The position numbers and the translations under genes are program-made. A DNA stretch of 23,263 nt from a virus: IMG/VR virus record IMGVR_UViG_3300042402_004225, positions 1 through 23,263 of that record. The stretch is one strand, 5' to 3'. The notes beneath the pieces were generated by a model. That model worked only from the letters and a program-made list of their open reading frames with translations. It was not told the origin of the DNA and did no database searches. This document shows, piece after piece, positions 14,033 through 21,351 of the stretch. Numbering within the stretch: position 1 is the first letter of the stretch; each line of letters starts with the position of its first letter.

Positions 14033-14208
14033 TTTTTAGGTTCGCAGGTTCTAGTTCTTTCAATAGTGCCATCTGGTCGCCGTTCTTCACGCCATTCGGA
14101 ACAGGTCTGAGTTTCTGTTTTTTCGGGCATAACTTTATCTACAGCCCAGTTAGCTGTCATCCAACCCATTGCACTAAAAAATCCCCATACCATTATTTCT
14201 GCTATCAT
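14029..14208 (-). CDS. 59-aa membrane-anchored small protein
   Basis: I read this short frame directly: the ATG at 14208 overlaps the hydrolase stop (ATGA), and TAA lies at 14031-14029. The product has an N-terminal membrane segment (MIAEIMVWGFFSAMGWMTAN), then WAVDKVMPEK and a polar tail with two cysteines, TCSEWREERRPDGTIERTRT and CEPKK. From memory, similar small proteins with a GFFSAMGW-like anchor and a VDK-x-(I/M)PEK turn occur in T4-like cyanophages as unknowns. The paired cysteines flanking a charged hairpin-like segment could form a disulfide if the tail is outside the cytoplasm. See the frameshift finding for a possible longer form. Confidence 0.72.
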   Translation of the reverse strand: MIAEIMVWGFFSAMGWMTANWAVDKVMPEKTETQTCSEWREERRPDGTIERTRTCEPKK

Positions 14209-14777
14209 TTTGGTAATCTTTCTCGAATAATTTTAATAACTTGATCGCTTAATACCACTTCATAATGATTGTATTCTACTTCAATTAAATCCATGTCGTT
14301 GCCGTGATGTTTTTGACTGTCAATGGTGACTACACCATCGTTTTTTCCTATTACCCACGGACTGTCGCCTCGTATGGTTACAATATTACACCAAGGGTGC
14401 TGTACATCAATTTTTCTGGCTTCTCTCATTGCCCAACTATTTGGTCCAATATCTTTTAGTAATCGACTATACGGTAAAAAATACTTTGCAACATCGGCTA
14501 CCTCTGCTCCTCCGTAAGGTGTACTTAACGTCACTGCACCAATTACTTTCTCGGGAAACTTGTTAGCAAGATGTAGAGCATAAATGCCACCCAAGCTATG
14601 ACAAATAAAAAAGATATCACTACATTCTTTTATTTGATCTCCGATATCCTCTAGATTTTTTTGAAATCCATTACGACTATCGTAGTTTATAACTAAATTG
14701 GCGCCACCAATATGACTACGTATGTAGTTAAAACTTTCACTAGTGGCATTAGCGCCATGTATATAAACTAAAATCAT
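14205..14777 (-). CDS. Serine alpha/beta hydrolase (lipase/esterase-like)
   Basis: The 190-aa protein has a compact alpha/beta hydrolase layout. YIHGANA at 5-11 forms the oxyanion region and CHSLGG at 59-64 the nucleophile elbow with Ser61. KNDGVV at 145-150 holds the likely acid Asp147, with NHYEVV containing His171. The STPYGG and NDGVV segments are typical of triacylglycerol-lipase-like members. There is no signal peptide, so it acts in the cytoplasm or is released at lysis. It starts immediately after the radical SAM stop (TAAATG) and overlaps the 59-aa gene. A role in lipid cleavage, or in deacylating a product of the neighbouring radical SAM enzyme, cannot be told from sequence. Confidence 0.82.
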   Translation of the reverse strand: MILVYIHGANATSESFNYIRSHIGGANLVINYDSRNGFQKNLEDIGDQIKECSDIFFICHSLGGIYALHLANKFPEKVIGAVTLSTPYGGAEVADVAKYFLPYSRLLKDIGPNSWAMREARKIDVQHPWCNIVTIRGDSPWVIGKNDGVVTIDSQKHHGNDMDLIEVEYNHYEVVLSDQVIKIIRERLPK

Positions 14778-15932
14778 TTATCTGTACTCCGGCCATAACT
14801 CGGCAAACTTGTATTTAAAGTTGGGCCAATATGTTTGTTCTTGCGTTTGATGCCACGCATAGAGATTGTCGCAATTAATTTTTGTTGACTTAATATTTTT
14901 TAAGCTAACGGCCATTTCCTGTAAAAATCTTTCTTGAACAGGTGAATAATGATATTGTATTGAATTTTCGAGTTCGATGATTGCACGGTCAATGAATTGT
15001 TGTGGCAAGCTAGATACACTTAACACATTAGGGTAATGTAGTTCGTTCCATCTCATCATTGGCAAGTCATTGTCTGCAAAATATTCATGCAACCTAGACA
15101 ATGACATAGCATTATATACACTGTATTGACTGGTAATACCAATTCTTTGACCCGGCTCATTTTTGATAGCTTGAGTCAAAAGTTTTAAATTTTCAAGCAT
15201 GAGTGACCAACTGCTTCCATGTCTTACATATTCAAATTGATCTTCTACTGTTTCAAAACTGATATCCCACATTACGTTTTTCTTTGATACTAATTTTTGG
15301 AATATGCGATTGTTTTTTAAAGGTACACTGAGATTGGTGATAACATTGATATTAACGTTTTCGTCAATGGCATCTAGTAGATAGTCATTTTCTTTTTGTA
15401 ATAATGGCTCACCGCCCAACAATGCCAGATTTTTCAGTGTTGCTTTATTAGACTCAATAAACTTAACAATATCTGGTAGCGTATTATCGTAATTTAATCT
15501 TTCAACAGGTAAACGTTTCAATGATGCCCACTGACTGCTGGCTTCGTGATCGCAATATACACAACTTAGATTGCAAGTGTTTGACCAACGAATATCTAAA
15601 TTTTGCAATTTTACATCATTGATATTATCAATGTTGATTGGTTGATTGTTGGCAATATCTACGTACCATGCTCGCTCGCTGACCGAACTGTGCTGTTCTT
15701 GGCGATAACAAATTTGACAATTAGGGTGATCGTTATTATCGACAATCGAACGTTTAATTTTGATTAATTTTTGATCAGATAATAGATTTTGGATTGGAAC
15801 AGTTCTTAGATCACCAACAATATTGGTGCCTGCACAGCAGGTTTTATATTCGCCGGCTGTGTTGATATGGATGTTGGTCCAAGGAGCATAACAGAAATTG
15901 GATCCAATTTCGTTGCTAAGTTTAATAGACAT
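14778..15932 (-). CDS. Radical SAM enzyme with N-terminal cysteine-rich (twitch-type) region
   Basis: Radical SAM enzymes cleave S-adenosylmethionine at a [4Fe-4S] cluster to start radical chemistry. The cluster motif is CNLSCVYC (120-127, CX3CX2C), followed by LLGGEPLL (171-178, the SAM-binding GGE). Before it lies a region with NFCYAPWTNIHINTAGEYKT, CC (32-33) and NCQIC (71-75), which resembles the auxiliary-cluster (SPASM/twitch) segment usually found C-terminally. The 384-aa length is far above that of QueE (~220), so I do not assign it to the queuosine pathway. Phage members of this type have no established substrate; peptide modification is the family's commonest task. It lies 3 bases after Dps and directly before the hydrolase. 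Confidence 0.82.
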   Translation of the reverse strand: MSIKLSNEIGSNFCYAPWTNIHINTAGEYKTCCAGTNIVGDLRTVPIQNLLSDQKLIKIKRSIVDNNDHPNCQICYRQEQHSSVSERAWYVDIANNQPINIDNINDVKLQNLDIRWSNTCNLSCVYCDHEASSQWASLKRLPVERLNYDNTLPDIVKFIESNKATLKNLALLGGEPLLQKENDYLLDAIDENVNINVITNLSVPLKNNRIFQKLVSKKNVMWDISFETVEDQFEYVRHGSSWSLMLENLKLLTQAIKNEPGQRIGITSQYSVYNAMSLSRLHEYFADNDLPMMRWNELHYPNVLSVSSLPQQFIDRAIIELENSIQYHYSPVQERFLQEMAVSLKNIKSTKINCDNLYAWHQTQEQTYWPNFKYKFAELWPEYR

Positions 15933-15935
15933 ACA

Positions 15936-16370
15936 CTATTTAAGTGTACTACGTAGCATCCAAGAATGTTTTTTGTGTGCGTCCTGTCTACCGGCCAAGA
16001 AATCACTTAGACCGTGTAGACCCAATTCTTCGCTAGCATTGAATACTATACGAAACATTTCGGCCATTTTTTCACTGTCTTCGAACAATTCCATGAGCAT
16101 GGCTTCAGCCGGTAAAATTTCAACTTCATCGTCTACTAGGCTAAGGATGCTGAAACGTGTAAACGAGCCCGGAGTGTATGTGCCAGTTGCGCGAATTTCT
16201 TCAGCAAAGGTATCTATACTACCATATACTTCTTCGTAGATTTTACCAAACAAATCGTGCAGCTGAGGAAAATTGGGTCCTTCAACATTCCAATGAAAAT
16301 ATTGTGCTTTCAAATAAAAAGCAAATTCGCTAGCAAAAGCAATTTTTAGTGCTCGTTGTAATTCATCCAT
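15936..16370 (-). CDS. Dps-like ferritin (DNA-protecting ferroxidase)
   Basis: Dps proteins form 12-subunit shells that oxidise and store iron with peroxide and protect DNA. The 144-aa product is within the family range and carries the inter-subunit ferroxidase residues at the exact family spacing: His26 (YFHWNVEG), His38, Asp53 and Glu57 (SIDTFAEEIRATG). The C-terminal SDFLAGRQDAHKKHSWMLRS helix is also typical. The N-terminal Lys-rich DNA-binding tail of E. coli Dps is missing, so DNA binding is uncertain. An AAGG ribosome site precedes the ATG, and a GATAAATA late-type element lies 19 bases upstream. Protection of packaged or replicating phage DNA from oxidative damage is the likely purpose. 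Confidence 0.9.
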   Translation of the reverse strand: MDELQRALKIAFASEFAFYLKAQYFHWNVEGPNFPQLHDLFGKIYEEVYGSIDTFAEEIRATGTYTPGSFTRFSILSLVDDEVEILPAEAMLMELFEDSEKMAEMFRIVFNASEELGLHGLSDFLAGRQDAHKKHSWMLRSTLK

Positions 16371-16389
16371 AACAAAACCTTAATACGAG

Positions 16390-16397
16390 TATTTATC
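16390..16397 (-). promoter_or_regulatory. T4-late-like promoter element upstream of dps
   Basis: GATAAATA on the minus strand, 19 bases before the Dps ATG, overlaps the TAA stop of the 47-aa gene. It differs from TATAAATA only at the first base, which varies in T4-like phages. It would transcribe dps, the radical SAM gene, the hydrolase and the 59-aa gene. Confidence 0.5.
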
Positions 16398-16536
16398 TGC
16401 CTTGCCCACGATATGCTTTGTGAGAACGCTTTTCGCTTTTGTTCATTGCGCTAGTTTTTGGTCTACCACCACCTTGACTGGTGCGTTTGAATACTGATGT
16501 GACTTTGGCTTTATTTGTTTGTTTTGGTGCGGCCAT
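16393..16536 (-). CDS. 47-aa basic phage protein
   Basis: I read this short frame directly, from the ATG at 16536 (with an AAGGAG Shine-Dalgarno) to TAA at 16395-16393. The product is strongly basic and without hydrophobic segments: MAAPKQTNKAKVTSVFKRTS, a Gly-rich turn, RPKTSAMNKSEKRSHKAYRG and QGR. From memory, small proteins with the RPKTSAMNK-x-x-RRS-x-KAYRGQGR ending occur in T4-like aquatic phages. The charge suggests binding to DNA or RNA, perhaps as a packaged or ribosome-associated peptide. No family function known. Confidence 0.78.
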   Translation of the reverse strand: MAAPKQTNKAKVTSVFKRTSQGGGRPKTSAMNKSEKRSHKAYRGQGR

Positions 16537-16556
16537 ACTAGTTCTCCTTGAAAAAT

Positions 16557-16562
16557 ATTATA
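16557..16562 (-). promoter_or_regulatory. Possible -10 element upstream of the 47-aa gene
   Basis: TATAAT on the minus strand lies 20 bases before the ATG of the 47-aa basic protein gene, in the 31-base gap after the 227-aa gene. No good -35 hexamer is found 16-18 bases upstream, so it may be chance or an activator-dependent promoter. Confidence 0.3.
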
Positions 16563-16567
16563 GAAAT

Positions 16568-17251
16568 CTATTTAAACGTTTTACTTTTTCCGTAGTGCTC
16601 ATCATTTTGATTAGATTTTTCGTACATAACAGTGTCTGTATCGCCTAAACGCCATTTGGGGTTTTGCTCTACAACATATTTCTTGGTACATACTTTAAAA
16701 TCTGGAAACTTCATTTCTTTGGGATTACTGGCAGCATCGAAGAACAAACAACGGTTGTTTGGTTGTGCTGCATATTGTCCATTATCTAGTTCAATGAAAT
16801 TGAAACTTTTGTGATCTTCGGGCCATTCGCTATATCCTGTGTCAATCAAGTTATGGTCAGGATGCCCGTGGTCCACAGTAAACAGGTAATTACCTGAATA
16901 CATATTTTTATCTTTGGCATAGAATTGGCAGCTGAGGTTCTTTAAAAAACTTTTTTGAATTATGGTCATATTGTAATCAAAACAATCCCATATCTGCAAC
17001 GTGTCTAAAGATAAAAACTTTGTAGGGTCAAGATTCTCTTTGCGTGATACAAACGCATGGAGAGGTAGTTTGTCATAAAGTGCGCCATAATTGGGTAAGT
17101 AAGATTCTATTCTGAAAGCCTGTCCTCGAATACTTTTGATTGAAACCCATATACAGGGTTCGTATTCTCTGTGACCTTTTTGAAAATCGTAAAGAAATTC
17201 TCGTCGAATATAACAGTGTACTGGTGGTGTGTTTGCAACTAGAAAACTCAT
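16568..17251 (-). CDS. Conserved phage protein, 227 aa, function unknown
   Basis: No family recognised. The product is soluble and rich in aromatic residues and cysteines, with blocks such as HCYIRREFLYDFQKGHREYE, IESYLPNYGALYDKLPLHAF, FTVDHGHPDHNLIDTGYSEW and FDAASNPKEMKFPDF. The HGHPDHN cluster could bind a metal, but no known enzyme signature surrounds it. Similar unknowns occur in T4-like marine phages, to my recollection. Its ATG shares one base with the stop of the 813-aa gene (TAATG), so the two are translationally linked and made together. Confidence 0.78.
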   Translation of the reverse strand: MSFLVANTPPVHCYIRREFLYDFQKGHREYEPCIWVSIKSIRGQAFRIESYLPNYGALYDKLPLHAFVSRKENLDPTKFLSLDTLQIWDCFDYNMTIIQKSFLKNLSCQFYAKDKNMYSGNYLFTVDHGHPDHNLIDTGYSEWPEDHKSFNFIELDNGQYAAQPNNRCLFFDAASNPKEMKFPDFKVCTKKYVVEQNPKWRLGDTDTVMYEKSNQNDEHYGKSKTFK

Positions 17252-19692
17252 TATCGCCTTGGGCCAAATAAACGGTTTATAATACTGACGTTTTTGCTGC
17301 TTGGATCTTGATTGCCCCTTACCAAGTTTGTTAGTTCTTGATTAACGGCATTTTCTACATCATACCGATCCATTTTAGATAAGTTTGTGCCAACACGCAA
17401 TGCACCCAGGGCCTGAGCTGCAGGATGTGGTTGCTCTCTTGGACCCGGGTCAGTGATTGTTGGTATTTGTTCAGCCACTGGTTCTGGCGGCATCATGCGT
17501 TTGATATCGGATTTGTTGAGATTAGGTGGGCCATTTGCTGCACCATACTCATCTACTTTTTTTTTAATTGGCACGCAATTATTGACTCGAACATCGCCTT
17601 TCATTTTAGTGCCGGCTTTACGATAACCTTTCCAACACTTGGGATCCAATCTAGTTTTTTCTTCAAGAATGTTATATCCGGCACGTTCTAATTCTTCGAT
17701 ATAACGCTCGACGTCTTCGTTAGTGACTTGAGATTTTTCTTCTTTTGGTTTATCTACGACTCTCACTGATTTTATCTTACGCAACGGATGATTCAATTGA
17801 TAAATTGTTGCTGCACTCTTCGGATCAACAGGGGCTTTCTCTCCAGCTTTGTCCGGCCTCGATATTTGATAATCTTTTTTACCATTACCGAGATCAAATT
17901 CATATTTTACCGATCCATCACTGGTGGCTTCGCCAAAACGATCTCTGTAAGTGTTGGCCTTCATGCTATTTTTAGATCCAATTACAGCATGTCCTTCGCC
18001 GCTTAACAGCAAGTCGTACATCAATTTAATAACTTTAAGCGGGCTATCCATTCTTTCTAGTGCCGCTCTAAACCATTCAACCTTTTCTGGCTTCATTGGT
18101 TTAGCACTAGGCTTGCTAATCAATTCAAATGCCAAAGTTTTTAATGTAGGTAAATCTCTTATTCTTTCAAGTTTTTTGAGATCTTCAACGTCAAAATTAA
18201 CTTCTGGCTTACGTGCTTCTTTGACTTGATATTTTTTCTTAAGTTCTGCTGCCTTGGCATAACGCTCTTGGTCAGGAAGATCGTATGTGGCCCGTAGTTC
18301 TTTGTAGTAGTCGGGATTGGGTAAACCGGACTTCTTTCTTAATTCTTGATGACGACGATGTAGCTTGTCTTGTATCGAACCTTCCGCCACACCTTGCTCA
18401 TCTAAACCTTTTTTTCGTAGTTCCTTGTTGGCCGCAGCCCAATTAACTTCATTTCTACTCTGGCTTATTCTTGATGGGGCGACACCGTAAGTATCTCCCT
18501 TCACTGTCTTAGTATGTTTGGCGATAATTTGTTGTCGCTCTTGTTCTCTTTTTTGTTGTCTGTATCGACGCATTTGCTCTTCACCTTTGGCAGTAAGTTT
18601 ACCATCAGGTCCAGTATCTAGTGTGTCGCCTTCCGCCACACCTTGTTCTTTAAGTCCTTTTGCTTTGGCTTCTCGATCTAAATCTAATCTACGCTGTTGT
18701 ACTGCTTGCTGATCAACATTTGGGTCCAATGACAGATCATGAATCACTTTTCTTTTGGCATCATAATCGCCTTGTGGATCCTTTGGATTGAGAGCTGTCT
18801 CCGCCACACCTTGCTCGTCTTTAGTATCAACTTCTACTCGTTTGGCAGTTCCTGTAGTATACCCTTGTTCAGCACCGTAAGCATATTTTCCAAGACCAAA
18901 TACATAACTCACCCAACCATCATATTCTGGATCATTGCCCTGGACCATAATTAAATCATCAATGTCTACTATATCACCTATTGCTTCAACCCACTTCATT
19001 CCGAGTTGTTCTAATTTAACTGGACCTTTGTATCCACGCTGTTTAAGAATCTTGGCAAGATTCATGTCAAATTGTTGACTGGAGCCTTCTTGTACAGGTT
19101 GGTCTGCATATTGCCCAAAGGACTTTTGTTGTTGTTGATAATTTGCTGCTCGCTCGGCGTCAGTGTATCCTTGTCCGGATGCCATTCTTTGGCCATAATC
19201 GGCCATTTTTTCAGGAGTCCAATTTTGTGCTTTGTAGTTGGCCATGTTTTGTTTATAGTCGGCACTGGACATGCTACCTATCTTGGATATACGTGTGCTA
19301 CCATCTGCCTGAGTTTTTGCTTCCCACCCTTGGGGTACATTAAGTGGCGGAGCCTGTTCGTCTACGCCTTTGTCTTTTTGTGGTTTAGGTACAGTACCAG
19401 TTGGCATACCACGTGCTGCATCTCTTGCAGTGTCAATTACCTGTTTACCAACCTTGGTAGCAGTGTTTACTAAATCATCTTTGCTGTCTGGTACAGTGCC
19501 AGTCGGCATACCACGTGCTGCATCTTGGGCTGTGCGAAGTACTTTTTCAGGAACATCAAGAATGTCAAGAATACCACCTGCTTCTGATACGTCTTTTTCT
19601 TTAGGGGGTTTAGGAGTTGGTGCTCGTGGTATCTCGGGAATATCAAATCCGCCTTCGTTTAATTTTTTCTTAAAGATATCGTTAATAAACAT
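17251..19692 (-). CDS. 813-aa modular, repeat-bearing, probably head-packaged protein
   Basis: This large hydrophilic protein reads as a chain of short modules. It starts MFINDIFKKKLNEGG, like a T4-type capsid-targeting peptide with a Glu-Gly cut point. A 12-residue unit DAARGMPTGTVP occurs twice (57-68, 91-102). EQGVAE occurs at 293-298, 349-354 and 432-437, with a related PVAEQ near 738. Between the sites lie compact segments, among them about 206-276 and a helical module at about 497-588 (DVEDLKKLERIRDLPTLKTL onward). A Cys-containing block follows (682-709, LDPKCWKGYRKAGTKMKGDV then VNNCVPI), a type I recall from many T4-like phage proteins. No enzyme motif is seen. It follows the 294-aa gene by 4 bases. 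Cleavage into several mature peptides is inferred. Confidence 0.8.
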   Translation of the reverse strand: MFINDIFKKKLNEGGFDIPEIPRAPTPKPPKEKDVSEAGGILDILDVPEKVLRTAQDAARGMPTGTVPDSKDDLVNTATKVGKQVIDTARDAARGMPTGTVPKPQKDKGVDEQAPPLNVPQGWEAKTQADGSTRISKIGSMSSADYKQNMANYKAQNWTPEKMADYGQRMASGQGYTDAERAANYQQQQKSFGQYADQPVQEGSSQQFDMNLAKILKQRGYKGPVKLEQLGMKWVEAIGDIVDIDDLIMVQGNDPEYDGWVSYVFGLGKYAYGAEQGYTTGTAKRVEVDTKDEQGVAETALNPKDPQGDYDAKRKVIHDLSLDPNVDQQAVQQRRLDLDREAKAKGLKEQGVAEGDTLDTGPDGKLTAKGEEQMRRYRQQKREQERQQIIAKHTKTVKGDTYGVAPSRISQSRNEVNWAAANKELRKKGLDEQGVAEGSIQDKLHRRHQELRKKSGLPNPDYYKELRATYDLPDQERYAKAAELKKKYQVKEARKPEVNFDVEDLKKLERIRDLPTLKTLAFELISKPSAKPMKPEKVEWFRAALERMDSPLKVIKLMYDLLLSGEGHAVIGSKNSMKANTYRDRFGEATSDGSVKYEFDLGNGKKDYQISRPDKAGEKAPVDPKSAATIYQLNHPLRKIKSVRVVDKPKEEKSQVTNEDVERYIEELERAGYNILEEKTRLDPKCWKGYRKAGTKMKGDVRVNNCVPIKKKVDEYGAANGPPNLNKSDIKRMMPPEPVAEQIPTITDPGPREQPHPAAQALGALRVGTNLSKMDRYDVENAVNQELTNLVRGNQDPSSKNVSIINRLFGPRR
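18383..18813 (-). repeat. Three EQGVAE-encoding repeats
   Basis: The 14-base sequence CAAGGTGTGGCGGA occurs three times in the minus strand at 18396-18383, 18645-18632 and 18813-18800, each in the same frame and coding QGVAE with its flanks. Two copies share the longer KGL-x-EQGVAEG context. Identity of synonymous positions points to recent copying or gene conversion rather than protein-level convergence. Confidence 0.8.
19388..19525 (-). repeat. Imperfect 36-base direct repeat inside the 813-aa gene
   Basis: Copies at 19388-19423 and 19490-19525 match at 34 of 36 bases, 102 bases apart and in frame, giving the duplicated DAARGMPTGTVP unit. Both mismatches are silent, which indicates selection on the peptide after duplication. 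Confidence 0.85.
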
Positions 19693-19696
19693 ATTT

Positions 19697-20581
19697 TTAC
19701 GCCTGTCCTCGTATTCCTGCTATCTGTGACATGAGATTTTCAATCTCTCTACCTAGTGCTACTTTTTGTGCCTGCAATTGTTGCAAGCTCATTGTTTTTT
19801 CTACTGGATTGGCACCTTGTGGAAACTGTTTGTTAATACCTGCTAGTTCTGCTCTTTTTCCGTTTACCTGGGCCACTAATCCTTGCGCTTGATTGTCAAG
19901 ATCTCGTTTGCCTGCAACCTGTTGTGCTCGTTGAGCAGCTATTTCTACCGGATCAGCATCGTCATTGCCTGGACCTACGGCTGTGCCTGCTGCACCCCAT
20001 TCAGCTATTTGTAGTTCTACTTCTTGTTCTTCATCTACACTTTGTTTTTTAGGTACTTGGTTATAATCATTTACAGCTTGTCTTATTCCTGCTTTTTGTT
20101 GAGGAGAAATTGGCGTTGTTTGCCGCTGCTGTTCTTTGCCATAGTTGCCTGATATATCTTTTACATCTTTACGTATTTGTTCTCTTTGCCCTTTTTTAAT
20201 GTCTTTAGCTACTTCTACTTCATCAAAAGGTCTTGGAATCGAATCTAAGGCAGCACCAAGTGCGTCCCTTGTGGCCCCGCCAGCCGAAATAATTTTATCA
20301 GCTGCTGATTTAACCGTATCATCAAATCCTTCTTTGAATTCTGCCCATTCATGAAACAAATCTCTTTTTACTGGGTCACTGTTGATAACTGTGGTTAACT
20401 CTTTTAACAAGTTTTCAGAGCCTTCATTTGCGCCAACCAATCTACCAGCATACGGATGCTTTTTGCTACCGCCCTTTTTAGGCATAGGCTCGCTGCCGCG
20501 AACTTGGTCGCCAGGTTTTTGGCCTACCTTTTCCCCGGCAAACTGATTCATCTTCTCAAGTAAATGGCGCATGTCGCTCAT
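19697..20581 (-). CDS. Hydrophilic, low-complexity, probably virion-internal protein, 294 aa
   Basis: No enzymatic family recognised. The N-terminus MSDMRHLLEKMNQFAGEKVG is a short amphipathic helix ending near Glu, followed by a basic linker and the block KKHPYAGRLVG, which I recall from other T4-like phage proteins. The middle (about 66-140) is helical and charged; the sequence VELQIAEWGAAG near 190 contains an I-A-E site of the prohead-protease type. The C-terminal third is Gln/Ala-rich coiled coil (SLQQLQAQKVALGREIENLM). It shares one base with the 246-aa gene (TAATG) and precedes the 813-aa gene, so the three are one unit. Role as a head-internal protein is inferred. Confidence 0.72.
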   Translation of the reverse strand: MSDMRHLLEKMNQFAGEKVGQKPGDQVRGSEPMPKKGGSKKHPYAGRLVGANEGSENLLKELTTVINSDPVKRDLFHEWAEFKEGFDDTVKSAADKIISAGGATRDALGAALDSIPRPFDEVEVAKDIKKGQREQIRKDVKDISGNYGKEQQRQTTPISPQQKAGIRQAVNDYNQVPKKQSVDEEQEVELQIAEWGAAGTAVGPGNDDADPVEIAAQRAQQVAGKRDLDNQAQGLVAQVNGKRAELAGINKQFPQGANPVEKTMSLQQLQAQKVALGREIENLMSQIAGIRGQA

Positions 20582-21321
20582 TAGTATACGCCTTTTCCTA
20601 CATTAATTTTTTTAGGCTTGTGAGCATTGGCAATCTTCTTTGGCTTGCCTGTCCCAGGCTTGCCGGCTGGACCGGCCATGCTGGTTGCCATTCCGCCGGA
20701 ACTACTGGCTCCGGCACTGGCCATTTCATTTACTTGTTCAGTATCATCCTTTGGTTTGTAAGGAGTATTTGTAGTCACATCAAACCCTATACCTTTATCT
20801 CTGCGTACAGTACCAGCTGGTCCCATATCATACGAAACAGATTGTACTGTACTCTGATCCGGGCGTTTGGTTTGTGATACACTTAAATCGCCTACGTTGT
20901 AATTAGTTGTTGTTGTACCGGCTTTAGCATCTGTAGTTTTATTCATTCCACCAACAGTTGGTGTTGTGGTGGTTTGTTCTTTCATTTTTTTATTTGCTTT
21001 TTCGACCAACAATTTGTCCAATGCATATCCAGCAGCATCTTCAGCAAACACAGTCATTTCTGATTGCTGACTGACAGCCTCGTATTTCATGTAATCGCGC
21101 ACACTTTCTAGGTATTGGCTAGCAAGAGTCAATTTACTTTGTACCCAACCCTCTAGACCTTCCATTTCACTGATGTCTTTTAACAAGCGATGGATTTCAA
21201 TAGCTGCTTGTGCTGCGCTGTACATTTGACTACGAGCCATTTGTACTTCATGATCTCGATGCATGTCATCTGCTTCTTGTGCAATTATGCTGTTTTCTAC
21301 TATAAATTCTGTTGTTTTCAT
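20581..21321 (-). CDS. Probable capsid-targeted internal protein, 246 aa
   Basis: The N-terminus MKTTEFIVENSIIAQEADDM resembles the T4 internal-protein targeting peptide (IPIII begins MKTYQEFIAEA, from memory), with possible protease cuts after Glu9 or Glu16. A helical domain follows (about 20-85: MHRDHEVQMARSQMYSAAQA, LLKDISEMEGLEGWVQSKLT), of a type I recall in marine phages. From about 115 the protein is Thr/Gly/Ser-rich and disordered. It ends in a basic tail (GKPKKIANAHKPKKINVGKG) suited to nucleic-acid contact. AAGG lies upstream of the ATG, and an ACTAAATA late-type element 22 bases upstream. It heads the 246/294/813-aa unit. Confidence 0.75.
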   Translation of the reverse strand: MKTTEFIVENSIIAQEADDMHRDHEVQMARSQMYSAAQAAIEIHRLLKDISEMEGLEGWVQSKLTLASQYLESVRDYMKYEAVSQQSEMTVFAEDAAGYALDKLLVEKANKKMKEQTTTTPTVGGMNKTTDAKAGTTTTNYNVGDLSVSQTKRPDQSTVQSVSYDMGPAGTVRRDKGIGFDVTTNTPYKPKDDTEQVNEMASAGASSSGGMATSMAGPAGKPGTGKPKKIANAHKPKKINVGKGVY

Positions 21322-21343
21322 GTTAATACCTTACTGTATCTAA

Positions 21344-21351
21344 TATTTAGT
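21344..21351 (-). promoter_or_regulatory. T4-late-like promoter element upstream of the 246-aa gene
   Basis: ACTAAATA on the minus strand, 22 bases before the ATG at 21321, overlaps the stop of the 102-aa gene. It matches TATAAATA at 6 of 8, with the TAAATA core kept. It would serve the head-protein unit running to about 16393. Confidence 0.42.

Noticed and set aside
13902-14090. 62-aa open frame on the minus strand in the gap before the DsbA-like gene
   Set aside because: It overlaps the 59-aa gene in another frame, runs across the sigma70-type promoter, and has no ribosome site. The overlapped 59-aa frame has start, stop and gene-overlap support.
14778-15932. Radical SAM gene as QueE, the missing deazaguanine step
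   Set aside because: QueE is about 210-250 residues with a short CX-type cluster motif near the N-terminus. This protein is 384 residues, has the cluster at 120-127 and an extra N-terminal cysteine region, and sits in a different unit.
17251-19692. EQGVAE repeats as a CRISPR array or a tandem repeat
   Set aside because: Only three copies with uneven spacing (249 and 168 bases) of coding sequence between them; they are in-frame codons in a continuous gene.
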